From Epiperipatus broadwayi (lineage: Eukaryota; Onychophora; Udeonychophora; Euonychophora; Peripatidae): 64,000 nt of DNA. The position numbers and the translations under genes were made by a program. The notes under the pieces are model-generated. The model was not told the DNA's origin, searched no databases, and worked only from the letters and a program-made list of their open reading frames with translations. Each line of letters begins with the position of its first letter. The first letter of the stretch is position 1. Of this stretch, positions 37,455 to 49,889 are shown piece after piece. The stretch covers positions 3,819,649 through 3,883,648 of the forward strand of contig JAQFVV010000049.1 in NCBI GenBank assembly GCA_028023455.1, read 5' to 3'.

Positions 37455-37466
37455 ATACATACTTTC
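37455..37466. repeat. Target-site duplication, 5' side (ATACATACTTTC)
   Basis: An identical 12-mer lies at 40776-40787, right after the element's trinucleotide tail. It is the hallmark of target-primed reverse transcription and fixes the 5' end of the RTE at 37467. Confidence 0.92.
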
Positions 37467-37791
37467 GCTGCAGAAAGGAGTTTGCTATTAACTGAAAGGA
37501 GACCCTTTGATTCCTCTTGGAGGCCTTAAAGGAACCGAGCAGGGCAAATTCCTAATGTCCACTCCATACGTTCTTGTCGTTGCAGCTGTTATTACTATGT
37601 GATTATTCATATAGTATACAAACATGGATGGGCTGCTCACCAACATGCATTAGCCAGCATGGTGAGTTTATTGGCTTTTTACCTCTGAGTTTAAGATCAA
37701 GAAACACCATGGTTTTTCTTCTCAGTGCCTGATAAAGCAGAATGAATGTTTGTGTAAATGATAAATATTTTTCCAATACATATATACAATT

Positions 37792-40746
37792 ATGACAGAC
37801 AAAAATAAAGCATGGCCCTTATTCCCAGGAGGCTGTAAAGTCACCAACCAAGGCAGCGGTTGGTGGCCGAAGGTGGAGGGTGCTAAGAATCCCCTGATTG
37901 CGGACCCAGGCTGCCATTTGATGATGACTTTTTATTTAGGTACTTACAACTGCAGATCACTTTCAAGTGAAGGAAGATTGCAAGAATTAGAAGAAGAACT
38001 GTCTTATATTAAATGGGACATTATTGGACTTTGTGAAGTTAGAAGAAAAGGAGAAGAAACAATTGATTTAAAAAGTGGACATATACTCTATTATAAAGGT
38101 ACAAATATTGGAAATACAAGTGGAGTAGGATTCATTATAAATAAAAAGTGGAAGAACAATATTGTGGAGATTGATGGTGTATCGGACAGAGTGGCAAGAT
38201 TAGTTATACAACTTAATAGCAGATACCAAATGCAGATAATTCAGGTTTATGCCCCAACAAGTTCTCATAGTGATGAAGTAGTAGAAGATTTTTATATGGG
38301 TGTACAAAAGGCTTTTGATCAGAGTAAACAACATTTTAAAATTGTTATGGGAGACTTTAATGTTAGAATTGGTAGACAAATGAAAGATGAAATTGCTGTA
38401 GGTAATTTTGGTTATGGTAATAGAAATGAGAGAGGACATAGACTTGTGGAGTTTGCAGAAAAAGAAAAACTTTATATTATGAATTCATTTTTTGAGAAAA
38501 ATGTTAAAAGGAAATGGACATGGAAGCATCCAAATGAAGGTACAGCAGAATTGGATTATATTTTGACTAACAGAAAATACATATTTCAAGATTGTAATGT
38601 TCTTAATAAATTTAACACAGGAAGTGATCATCGATTAGTAAGGTGTAAGTTACGTGTTAATGTAAAACTAGAGAGACAAAAATTATTAAGAAAAACAATA
38701 TTTACAGTTGATATTCCTAATCTTCAGAAACATTCTAATGAATTTAAATTAGAACTTACAAATAGGTTTCAAGTGTTAGGAGATTTTGAACATGATTCAG
38801 ATTTGAATGAAATTAATATGAAAATAACTGATACACTTTTAAAAACTGCAACAAACATAGCTGGTAGAAAAAAGCAGCAATTGGCTAATAAAATTTCTAC
38901 TGAGACTAGAGAATTTATGAAGAAAAGAAGGAATATGAAGATATACAAAAATGATGTATTAAAAAGAATTGAATATCTCGAATTTTGTAAAATGGTACGG
39001 AAAAGAGTTGAAAATGATATAAGAAAGTATAACTGTGAAATAGCAAGGAAAGCTGTAGAAGAAAATAAAAGACTCAAAAATGTTAAACAACATTTTGGTA
39101 TTAGTAGGGAATTTATATCTGCAATAAGAAAAAAAGATGGAATTATTACTAAAAAGAGAGATGACATCATGAAATTGGTAGAAGATTTTTATCAAGAATT
39201 ATATAGTAATAAAGAACAAGTACCTCCTATATCTATTACATCTTCTGAATTGCCCAGAATTTTAAATGAAGAAGTGAGACATGCAATTAAGTGTATGAAG
39301 AAAGGAAAGGCTCCAGGAAATGATGGAATTATAATTGATATATTAAAAGAAGCAGGTGAAGAAATAGAAACAATTTTAGCAAAGTTATATACCAAATGTC
39401 TAAATGATAAAGATGTACTGGAAGATTGGAAGAATGCAGTAATAATATTAATATTTAAAAAAGGTGATAAAGAAGATATTAGAAATTACAGACCTATCAG
39501 CCTTTTATCAGTTTTATATAAAATTTTTACCAAGATAATTACAACTCGTCTACAGAGAACTTTGGATTTCCACCAACCAAGAGAACAAGCTGGATTTAAA
39601 AGTGGTTTTAGTACAATAGATCATATCCAGGTATTGAGAGAAGTCATAGAAAGGACAAATGAATATGAGTTGTCATTATGTTTTGGATTTGTAGATTATG
39701 AAAAGGCATTCGATTCTATACACATTTCTTCAGTGATTAAAGCATTGGATCATCAAGGTATAGATCCAGGATATTGTCATATTTTAAAGAATATTTATAA
39801 AAATGCAACAGCAACAATTAGATTACATAATGATACTGGAAAAATCAACATTGAGAAAGGTGTAAGACAAGGTGACTCCATATCTCCAAAACTCTTTACA
39901 GCAGTGCTGCAAGAAGTATTTTGTGGATTAAAATGGGAAACTAAAGGAGTGAAAGTAAATGGAGAGTATTTAAGTCATTTAGATTTCGCAGATGATGTAG
40001 TTGTTTTTGCAAATAATGCTTCAGAGCTGCAGGAAATGTTGCAGGAGTTAGCAGATGAAAGTAGAAAAGTAGGACTAAAGATAAATGTTAAAAAGACTAA
40101 AGTAATGTTTAATCGATTTGCTCAAAATATGAAAATAAAGATTGATTATGAAGAATTAGAAGAAGTTAACAGTTACAAATACCTTGGTCAGATTATTAAT
40201 ACAGATGGAAACATAATGGAGGAAATTAATCATAGAATTAAACTTGGTTGGAGTGCTTTTGGTAGAAATAACGTGATACTAAAAGGAAATATGCCTATGT
40301 GTTTGAAAAGGATGGTTTTTAACAAATGTGTTTTACCAGTTCTTACTTATGGATCTGAGACTTGGACACTTAATGGAAGAGCAATACAGAGACTTCAGAC
40401 CACTCAAAGGAGTATGGAGAGATGTATGTTGGGAGTAACAAGAAGAGATCGAAAACGCAATGTATGGGTAAGACAACAAACAGGTGTTACTGACCTTATT
40501 GAAAAAATTAAAAGATTGAAATGGAGTTGGGCTGGACATATTGCTAGAAGAGATGATAATAGATGGACAATTGAAATTTTAAACTGGATTCCAAGAGATT
40601 GTAAAAGACCCAGAAAGAGACCACATGTGAGATGGATGGATGAAATAAGAAAATGTGCAGGGGTGTTGTGGAGAAGAGAAGCTAAAGATCAGAGAAGATG
40701 GATTAAACTTGGAGAGACCTTCATCCTGCAGTGGATTGATAATGGT

Positions 40747-40749
<3 letters not shown>
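37792..40749 (+). CDS. RTE-type endonuclease / reverse transcriptase, 985 aa
   Basis: The protein would nick target DNA and copy its own RNA there. Residues 46-285 are an APE-type endonuclease with catalytic signatures visible: N53 in GTYNCRS, E82 in LCEVR, Y153 in QVYAPT, D188 and N190 in GDFN, D255 in AELDYIL and SDH at 278-280. Residues 490-790 are the reverse transcriptase: KGKAPGNDGI (504-513), NYRPISLLS (565-573), FVDYEKAFDSI (633-643, catalytic D635), RQGDSISP (692-699) and FADD (732-735, catalytic D734 and D735). The C-terminal part (YGSETWTL 853-860, WAGHIARRDDNRWT 913-926, RPHVRWMDEI 943-952) matches the RTE-type tail. No stop or frameshift. Met1 gives the longest frame, but the endonuclease really starts at Met44 or Met45, so translation may begin there. 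Residues 1-43 look like translated 5' leader. Confidence 0.93.

Positions 40750-40775
<26 letters not shown>
40750..40775 (+). repeat. (TGA/ATG)n 3' tail of the RTE element
   Basis: About eight trinucleotide units continue directly from the stop codon and end at the 3' target-site duplication. Tails of this kind are produced by the RTE reverse transcription step. Confidence 0.93.
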
Positions 40776-40777
<2 letters not shown>

Positions 40778-40787
40778 ACATACTTTC
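40776..40787. repeat. Target-site duplication, 3' side
   Basis: ATACATACTTTC, identical to 37455-37466. Confidence 0.92.
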
Positions 40788-40789
40788 CT

Positions 40790-41585
40790 TATATGTCCTG
40801 ACTTAAAATGTGAATTCTAATTATTTCTAGACTCAACAAATTAGAACTGTCTCACTTTTTACCAGATAATGTAGAATTATTTGTATTATGTTTATGTTAC
40901 ATACATTTTTAGATTTTTAAATATATATATAAATTACCTTTCTGAATTTAAATCCATTTGACAACTTGGGTTTGAAGTAAAAGAGGACTTCCTTTTCTCA
41001 ATAAATCACAACAAAAGTTGTTTAGCTTTAGAAAAATTGTCAATTAGTAATAATTGTTAGTTTCCTGGTAACATCAAAAGCTAAACTTATTTTTATTTAC
41101 ATGGATATAATTTCCTTATGAATATTCTTCATTATAATAATAATACATGGAAATATTTAATTCATCTTATATATATATAGATGTATATATGTGTGTGTGT
41201 TTAAATAATTTTCAAATATTTTATTCATTATCAATGCATTTTTTAACTCAATACCATTATATTTTAACTCTTAATGAGTGCAGAATGCATTCTTTTTTGT
41301 GAACAATTTTGACTAATTAAGTGAATTAAAGATTTCAGTATCATAAGATTTCTATCGGTTTTTTCCACCATGAAATAGATTAAGTCATACTTATAAATTC
41401 ATGGCTATCTCATGAAGATGTAAAAATGGTAAAGCATACAAATGAAAAATTTCAATTTTATGAAATAAACACTAAATAATATGAGATATCAATGTTGAAT
41501 CAAAGAATCGTAGTTGAAAAAAGTATGAATAAACAAGTAAAATTTTAATTCAGTTTTTATTGTTTAGTTTCAAATTCAGAATAGA
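40790..41585. other. AT-rich DNA, no gene recognised
   Basis: A TATA/GT microsatellite lies at 41168-41200. Otherwise no feature. Confidence 0.5.
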
Positions 41586-41588
41586 AAA

Positions 41589-41865
41589 CTGATTTATGAT
41601 GCCTTTTGGTGCACCACCATTGAAAATGTTTATTTGGTACTTTTATTATATATCTTTACCCCAGTTAAGAAGAACAATTGGTGCCACAAAATGCATCATA
41701 AATCAAAGACCCGCATAAAAAATAAGTAATTGTAAGTTCTTATAAGAAAAAAATTAATTTGTTGGTTTAAATTAAAAAAACATATAAATATTAAATAAAA
41801 AAATAAAGCTTCCATTAAAAACAAGTGTTAATTAATGAATAAGTACATTATACTGGACACTCAAT
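41589..41865 (+). repeat. Dispersed repeat R1 with small inverted repeat at its start
   Basis: Bases 41681-41865 match 44055-44225 at about 90% by eye (ataaatcaaagacccgcata, taatttgttggtttaaatt). In addition gatttatgatgcc at 41590 is inverted at 41692-41706 (gcatcataaatc). A weaker relative is near 60,700-60,850. Confidence 0.75.
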
Positions 41866-44054
41866 CCATTCTGATTGCAGAGATACCACGAGATCATTAT
41901 GTATCTGGAAAAAATTATTTACTTTGATCAGAATGGATGATGATGATGTTTGCACTGACTAAACTCAGAGAGAAACGAGAGATCTTAAAATTGTTTAGAC
42001 AATTGAGCAACAAAAGCACTAAGATAAACGTCAGCCTAATTAAGTTTAAACAAATTTTAAAAATTTTATTAAGAGAAGACTTTATAAGAACAGTTTCTAA
42101 TTTAACAAATAGGGTTAGCTCAGGCATGTACCAGAAAGACTAAATGCAATGCTCTGGCAGACCTACTGATCTTCTAGTAATGAATTATAATAGGAGGAAG
42201 CAATTTCATTCAGCAGAGGATTCACCCAAACATTGGTTTTCCCATTCAGATACTTAAACAATACGTTCTTGAAATAAATCAATGAAACCAGTGCTGGCGA
42301 GTTTTTCGAGGCCTGAAAAATGTGTCAGAACCACGAATGTCATGCCAGTAGAAGCTGCATCTAATATTACATTTAAAATAATGATGATTTATTTACCTCA
42401 AGAATAACCGAAAAATATGATTTAAAATTAAAAGAAAACAAACACTTAAAACTGGTGAATCCCCAACCAAATGATTGGTGAAAACTACTCTAAGAATAAT
42501 AATTAAAGATCTCAATAGGAAATGAACAAATAATTAGAAAAGCAGTTATGTCTGCCCAAGCATTTCAAGAAAAATAAACTTACAAAACAAATTCTGAGTA
42601 CACGCTCTGATAAATTTAATGCCACATGTAAATATAAAATAAATATCGGAGAGTGCACATGAGTACGAAAATAATAAAGCTTTAAATACTTTAGAAGAAC
42701 AAAAGTCTCTCTCACTTGTAATTTACAAAGGGATAAATATTATTTTCCTGCTGGCAACTTATAAAATTACAAAGAAAAACAATTCTAGTTTCTGCTTTCA
42801 GAGATATAAAAAACGAAAAAATGAAATCCCCACCTGCGGAAAACTAGGACACTAAAGTCACCAGCCAAAAAATTTTTGGTGGTTTGCAAAAGTGCAAACA
42901 CAGTATTTAAAAATCAATTGTATTGGCTACTAAAATAATTACAGCTTAAGCATTTAAAATATACATGACTGCTAAAGCATTTATAAAAAGTTAGCCATAA
43001 AAATATAAAAACTTAACTTGTCACTCTCCAATAAACAAAAATTGAAAGCAAATTTGGAAACTTAAAACTAAGATTCCAAGACACTACAAAATACAAGAAA
43101 ACACAGCAAATATTAAATATGAGGCTAAATATTACTTATGAATACAGATTTATAATTAGATTGAGCGGAGATTTAATTAAAACAAATTTACCCCGGGAAG
43201 AATAAAAGAAAATTTTACCTTACAGTAAAGCAGAGTTCGTGTAGAGTGTGCACGTTTATTTTAGTCCATTTTCAGGTCCTTTGACAGTGGCAAGGTAAAC
43301 GCAGTGTCTATTTGAGATGTTCATGGCAGGATTGAAGGAAAGTTGGCAGATATGGGTCCATCTTTTGAGTTAAACTAGCATGACATATTGTTGGTTATAA
43401 AATGTATAGCAGTATATTTTGGCTTCCTGGAGAAAGCAAAATTGTTTTAGTAACTGCAAATTTTGCTTTTAAAGATTAAATGTCCAAACTGCTAATGGTA
43501 CAAATGTTGAAGAGGTTAATCCGAATGAATATTGGAAATAAGAAACTGAACGAATCACTTTGACGGAGTGTTGACTTACTCAATCTCTCTAGGTTAGCAT
43601 AGAATAACCCATGGAATTTTTGGTGTTATTTATACCTCCACTCAATTTCCCATGAAAACTAGCCTTGTTGAAATCTATGCCTCAGGGCAGGGGCAAATCT
43701 TAATCTCCCACTCAATCTAATGAAGAATTCTATTCAGGGATTATTTTGAACAAAAACAACAACATAAAATTAAATCTCCACTTCTAGAATGAACTTACAA
43801 TGATTAAAATAAAAGCAACAGGAATGTAATTAGCTAGCCAGCTTGTTTTTAATCAAATTGATTAAAAACAAGTGGTGAAAGTAAACTATTTTAAATTAAA
43901 TCTATAAACATAAAAATGATCCGTTTTAAATATAAACGCGTGTGTATTTTAATACACATACTCTTTTTAAATAATAATAATAAAAAAATTTAAACATTCA
44001 ATGAAAATTAAAAGTTTAAAATTTTTTTTGTAATAACACCATTAAATCAGATGT
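41866..44054. other. GC-richer 2.2-kb block between two direct repeats
   Basis: Noticeably less AT-rich than the surroundings and flanked by the direct repeats R1 and R2. No frame longer than 70 codons and no recognisable domain were found on either strand. It includes a 31-bp palindrome at 43842-43872 (cttgtttttaatcaa and its complement). It may be the interior of a small LTR-type or other composite element, or unrelated DNA. Confidence 0.4.
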
Positions 44055-44225
44055 CAAAATGGATCATAAATCAAAGACCCACATAAAAAATAAGTAATTG
44101 TAGTAAGTTCCTATAAGAAAAAAATTAATTTGTTGGTTTAAATTCAAAAAAAACATCTAAATATTAAATTAAAAAATAAAGTTTCCATTAAAAACAAGTG
44201 TTATTTAATGAATGAGTATATTATT
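44055..44225 (+). repeat. Dispersed repeat R2, direct copy of R1
   Basis: Same orientation as 41681-41865, with short indels. See R1. Confidence 0.8.
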
Positions 44226-44229
44226 GAAC

Positions 44230-47165
44230 ATATTATTAAAAAAAATAGTACTTTGTGGTAAATATACTGCATGAAAGCATTTTGGTAACTATACACTTTT
44301 AAAAAAATGTATATATTTTTTTTCAATAATAGTCTGCCATTTTGTTTCTTATGAATAAAAAAATATTTTCTAATTCGTGATTTGTTAAATTAAAATAAAG
44401 TATAAAAAATAGGAATAATTAACTGCAATGTTAATTTTAAAATTTAATTTATATCTCTTTATGTTGTATTATCAAATATTTTAATTTTTATAATTTAACA
44501 GCAGCACTACAAATTTTTTTAAAAACAAAATTTTACAAATGTATTTCCTTTACACAAATGCAATAAAATTAAATAATTTTTTTAATAAAGAAATGTATAG
44601 CTGATTGTTAAAATTTTAATAATCTAAATGAATTATTCTTTTTTGTTGTTGTTTCCATAAAAGATATATGTATTTTTTTAATAATTGCCATTATCATGAA
44701 TATGCAAAACAAATTACAAGATTATTGAGTTAAAATTAAACAAATAAATACTACTTTTAATTTATAATTAGTAACCTTTGATTATATAAAGATGATTATT
44801 AACTGCATAATGCACAAAATCATTTTCTTTCCTTTTTTTTTTTCAAAATAATTTACAATTATGGTGTATAAGATTTTACAATTATGATTAACATGTTTTT
44901 TGCTGCAAGCAAAATAATTTCATAAAAGTTTTAAGTGATTTTTTTACTTTAGTAATCTTTAATGATGAAAATTTTTATTCTAGTTATATCATAAATAAAA
45001 GCATTGACTAGCTTTCAAGAACACTGGATAAAAATCAGATATAATACACTAACCATATTTTAATTTTATAATCAAAACACTATTGTAAACAGTATAATGA
45101 ATAAACATTCTATACATTATTAGCTTAAACATTACTATTTTATTTTTGGATAACATAGCTGTAGTAAAGCCATTAATCTTACAAAACGGCCATTGTTTTT
45201 AAAAAAAAAATTAATTTTTTTAATATATTTTTTTAAAGATTGTAATAGCAAGTAATTGATTGTAAATTAAAATAGTGTGTACAAACTGTTGATGACTTGT
45301 ATGGTTAATCCTGCATAATATTCTGTAATAAGAGTAAAGATCTATTTTGAAAAGTGACAACTTTTATGGATCAGTTTTTTATTTTGTTAAAAGCTATTAG
45401 TTATCATTTTAAAACCAGTAAAAGTCATTAAAATATTTAATATAGTATTTATATATTAATTAGTTTTATTTTCATTATTAATTTAAATTAGATAAGACGT
45501 TTTGTATTTTTAAAAGATACTTTTATGGAATGGATTCAAGTTTTGTCTTTAATCCCTCACATTGAAAAAGCTTTTCAAATAGAATAAAAACTGTTGCTAT
45601 TTTTGTTGACTAAACTCACATTATGGTTTCTTAGAAAAAATAGTCTTTTAAAAGTTTCTAAAACTGTGATCCAGGAAATCTATTAATTTATTGGACAATC
45701 AATTCTCCAGAAGACAAATTTAAATGATACTAAATGATATTCCTAGTAAATACAAAATTTTAAAGAATAATTCTCTCATCTACTGTAACATATTTATCAG
45801 TGATTTTTTAGAAATTAAAATCCTAAAATTTATCCATTCTTATGATATTAGTTTGCCTTCTCAAAAAAGATTCTTTCTTGAAATGAATAAATCTATCAAT
45901 ATGGATATGAAAAGTCTGAAAAACTTTTTAAAATAATAGACTGAAACACAATTCTATTTCATGTTATTTAGAAGTAACATTTAATTATAGGCTAACTTAT
46001 TTTCCTTATTTATATCAAAAGTTAAATCACAATTTTTATGAATAATCTTCATGGAAAATGGGTGGTAGTACATGGGATGGTAATGCAAGCATTTTATAGA
46101 CATTTTGTTGGAACTAATACACCATCTAGGTAATTTTCTAAATATTCAATTAAATATTGCCATGAGACACATTACTTGTAGATTCAAAATTTCTTTGCAG
46201 TCAATTCCTGTTGTTTTATATATTCCTCTAAAAATATCAGAAGAAAATGTATTAAAATCTGTTGAATAACTCTGATTTGCCAATAATTCAAGATATAACT
46301 TTAGAAGTTAAGATTTATCTCAAACCAAGATTTCTTCTTAGATATTCAACTAAGTGTCTATAATTATGACATAAATATAGAGTTCTTCTGAAGTTCCAAG
46401 AAATTTTTTTCCCCAGATACAATAAAGTTTCTGGATATAGCTAAAATCAATGCTTTTATCTGCCTCATAAATTGGATTTAGAAGCCACTGATCTAGAATA
46501 AAAACAATCCATGAATCACATAGTCAATAGTTGTCAAATCTATGGCTATAGCTCTAGTTAGCTATCTTCTGGTTGAAATCTATATAAATTCCATTATATT
46601 TTGATAATAATTAAGATATCAAACAAATTCATCAACTAAATAAATAAATATTTAAATGGTTTTTAAATTAACATGATTCTTTAAAAATCATAAAGATTAA
46701 CAATAAAAGTTTGCTGTAATGATTTTAGTAAAATTTATCAAACATTTTAAAATGTCTTTCATTTTTTAAATAGTGGTTATTTTGTGAAATTAATGACATC
46801 ATGAGATAATTAATGAGTTCATACAAACAGTGATATAAAAGAATAAAATAAAGACATTCACACACAAAAATACTGTAAGATGTAGGATTTATTTATTATA
46901 AATAATAGTTATGTTTTGATTATACAGTAGCATTTTGCATGACTTTAAAATAATCTGATTGTACTCATTTAATTTTTGTCACATATATTTGCAAAATGAT
47001 TTGTACTATACTTTATGACAGATCCAAATAGTAATGAGAATAATAAAAAAAGTATGCTTCATTCACTATAAAATATAATCCAAAACAAACTTAGACAATG
47101 GTTTTTTAGTATTTTTCTTGCTATGAAGTATTACTCTGAAGACATATTATTCTAATCTTCTGATC
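44230..47165. other. AT-rich DNA, no gene recognised
   Basis: A 70-codon ORF at 45724-45936 has no recognised domain and no intron-like context. No repeat partner found. Confidence 0.5.
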
Positions 47166-47170
47166 TTTAA

Positions 47171-47243
47171 GATAATGTCTCCAAGTGATTTGCGGACAAA
47201 CTTAATCACTAAAATTTGTCCGCAGATCATGTGGAGACATTAC
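47171..47243. repeat. Short hairpin, 29-bp arms
   Basis: The left arm taatgtctccaagtgat...gcggacaaa and right arm tttgtccgcagatcatgtgg...acatta differ at about four positions and are separated by 14 bp. It resembles a compact MITE. A 67-codon ORF through it is incidental. Confidence 0.75.
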
Positions 47244-47399
47244 CTTGAAAAGCACTATATTAGAGCGCTAATACATCATAGTAAGAAAAATAGTAAATTA
47301 ACACATGTGGTTGAGACATTGGACGGTGCCATGTTTGTCATTTCTGGAACAAACAAAAAAAATTACATAAATAAATAATTGACTTAGATGGAATACATC

Positions 47400-48410
47400 C
47401 AGTTTATTAATTTTTATTAAATCATAAACATTAATTATGTTCAATCAAAAAATGTTGATGTCATAAATTTGAACTGTTTTGGCTTTACAAAAAAAAAAGA
47501 AAGGACAATTCAGGCATTATATAATGAATAATTAACTTTATGTGATCAAAGAGTACTAAATGAGAAATAAATGCCAATAAAAAAATTTCTTCAAAAAAAA
47601 AATAAACAAACAAACTTCATTTGGTATATAATTGAAGCCAAACTTTGATCATATATAGTAACAAAATGCATTAATAATAAATTTCAAATTGTGGATAATT
47701 CCTCAAAATCAATTTTTATTAAACTAATTTTTCATTAATGTTTTCATATCTAAAGAAATTTTATTTTTCATAAGACAAAAATAAATTATTCTAATCATAA
47801 TATAATATCAGCATATATATGTATAATCATTTATATTATTAACACTATAGTAAACACTACATTGCATTTCTTGGTCTAATTATGACATGTTTTGAGTAAG
47901 AAAAAACATAGCAGAACACTGATTTAAAAAAAATTATATAATAACAGCATTACAAATTAAAATTAAAGTTTTAACTTGTAAAAAAATTATAAGAAGAAAA
48001 ATATATTAGTGGCAGAACATAAAATTCACCATTAAGTTGATTTTTTTTGTTTGCTATATGCTTCATTTTAATTTAATGAATCATGAACTTAAAGCTCAAA
48101 ATAGTGGTCTATAAATTTAAATAGTATAGCAAATAAAGTGTTTTATTAAACACCGTATTTACACACAGATGACTAATTAATTATTTAAGCTTATTAATTA
48201 TCACGTTTTTCCCTTATCTTAAGTGTAATAACTTTAATAAGATTTTTAATGTTTCTATGTATTGAATTTAGGGTAACCAATTAATTTGTTTGCTATAGGA
48301 AATCATTACAATTAATAGTTTTTTATTTGAACTTTTTGATTTATGAGGCATTTCAATAAAAACGTAATATCTAGTATAAAGTTGTGTATGTGTTTAGAAA
48401 TAATATAGAG
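47400..48410. other. AT-rich DNA, no gene recognised
   Basis: No repeat or coding feature seen. Confidence 0.5.
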
Positions 48411-48412
48411 AT

Positions 48413-49056
48413 TTATATATATGTAAATCTTGTGGAAAGAAATTAATCTTCACACATGTAATAATGAGTTGATATATTAAATTTACATGTACTCACCCAC
48501 CAATAAGTTTTTTAAAAGCATAAATAAATTACTTATGCTTAGAGCTTATTCTTATATAAATCAATGCATATTGACCATGCTTAAATCAAGACTTGGATTT
48601 TATTATGATCTAATATTTCAATTGACAAATTATTTGTACAAATTTAGTTTATATATCATAGAAAGGAGAAGATTTTAAATTATATTAGTCTGAAAATATG
48701 TAAATAATAAGATTGACATATATATATAGTTAAATTATTAATTTATATATGTTCAGAGTATTATAATTCAAAAGTGTAGATATTTGAAAATGAGAAACTT
48801 TCTTTGTCCTCTGATATATAAAGTAAATCTGCAAATAATTTGTCAAATGAAATATCAGCCTTATAATAAGATCAAGTCCTTATTTAAGCATAGTCAATAG
48901 GTGTTGATTTATATAAGAATAAGCTCTAAGCATAAGTGACTCACTTATGCTTTCAAAACACATTTGTGCATGAGTACATGCAAATTTAATATATCAATTT
49001 AATTGTGCACATGTGAAAATTTATTTCTTCCACAAAATTTGCATATATATATATAT
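48413..49056. repeat. Fold-back element, 227-bp arms
   Basis: The arms 48413-48639 and 48829-49056 are reverse complements with moderate divergence and a 189-bp loop. Each arm contains an inner short hairpin; in the right arm it reads agcataagtga c tcacttatgct. A third copy of the arm is at 25.25-25.47 kb. The decayed RTE copy starts directly at its right end. Confidence 0.85.
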
Positions 49057-49830
49057 TACTTTTTGTCATATATCTAGATTTTACAGATTTATTTGTTTTT
49101 GAAAATAATACTTTAGAGATTCAGGAAATGTTATAAGAATTATTAAATGAAATTAAGAAAGTGAATTAAAGGTAAATGTTAAAAAGACTAATGTAATGTT
49201 CAATGAATTTTCTCAAAAAAAGAAAATAAAGATTAATAATATTCATTTAGAAGAAGCTAACAATTATAAATATCTTAGTCAGATTATTATTGCAGACAGA
49301 AAAATAATGGATTAAATTAATTAAAGGATTTAACTTATTTGAAGTGCTTGTGGTAGAAATAACAATATTAAAAGGAAATATGTCTATGTGTTTAAAAAGT
49401 AAGGTTTTTAATAAATATGTTTATTAGTTTTTGTTTATGGATTTGAGACTTGTACATTTAACATAAGATTAATACAAAGACTTCAGATCACTCATTCATG
49501 TATGGAAAGATGCATACTAGAAGTAACAAATCAAAAATGAAATGTATAGGTAAGAAAACAAGCAGATATTTCTGACATTGTTGAAAGAATTAAGAGTCTG
49601 GAGTTGGGTTGACATTGCTAAAAAAGATAATAATAAGTGGACAGTTGAAAACAAACTAGATTCCAAGAAATTACAAAAGACATAGAAAGAGACCACATGT
49701 GAGATAGATGGATGAAATAAAGAGGTGTGCTGGAGGTAGTGTGGAAAACAGAGGTTAGAAATCAGAGAAGATGAATTGAACTTGGAGAGGCCTTTATTCT
49801 GCAGTAGGTTGACAATAGCTGAAAATGATT
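49055..49830 (+). pseudogene. Decayed RTE LINE copy, C-terminal third
   Basis: Collinear with the intact RTE from about residue 726 to the end: tctagattttacagattta corresponds to the FADD region (already mutated), followed by ggtaaatgttaaaaagact, cttatggatttgagacttg (YGSETW) and agagaccacatgtgagata. Many indels and stops; the catalytic aspartates are not preserved. It ends at gacaatagctgaaaatgat. It is much older than the 37.5-kb insertion but of the same lineage. 5'-truncated, as usual for LINE copies. Confidence 0.9.
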
Positions 49831-49889
49831 ATATATATATTATATTTAATGTTTTCATGGTTTTATGATGTAGATAAATTAATAGTTTT

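Larger units (their letters stand above)
37467..40775 (+). mobile_element. Full-length RTE-like LINE, 3.3 kb
   Basis: The element runs between two identical 12-bp duplications. It has a 325-bp 5' region (37467-37791), one ORF (37792-40749) and a tail of TGA/ATG trinucleotides ending at 40775. The stop codon TGA is the first unit of the tail, so there is almost no 3' UTR. A total of 3.3 kb, one endonuclease-RT ORF, a very short 3' end and a microsatellite tail are all typical of the RTE clade. The 5' region and first 150 bp of the ORF are richer in G+C than the rest. With an unbroken ORF and identical duplications it is probably a young insertion and could still be active. Confidence 0.93.

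Noticed and set aside
38200-40539. Several minus-strand ORFs of 67-133 codons
   Set aside because: They lie antisense to the intact RTE ORF, are rich in Phe/Ser/Leu and are shadows of its codon use.
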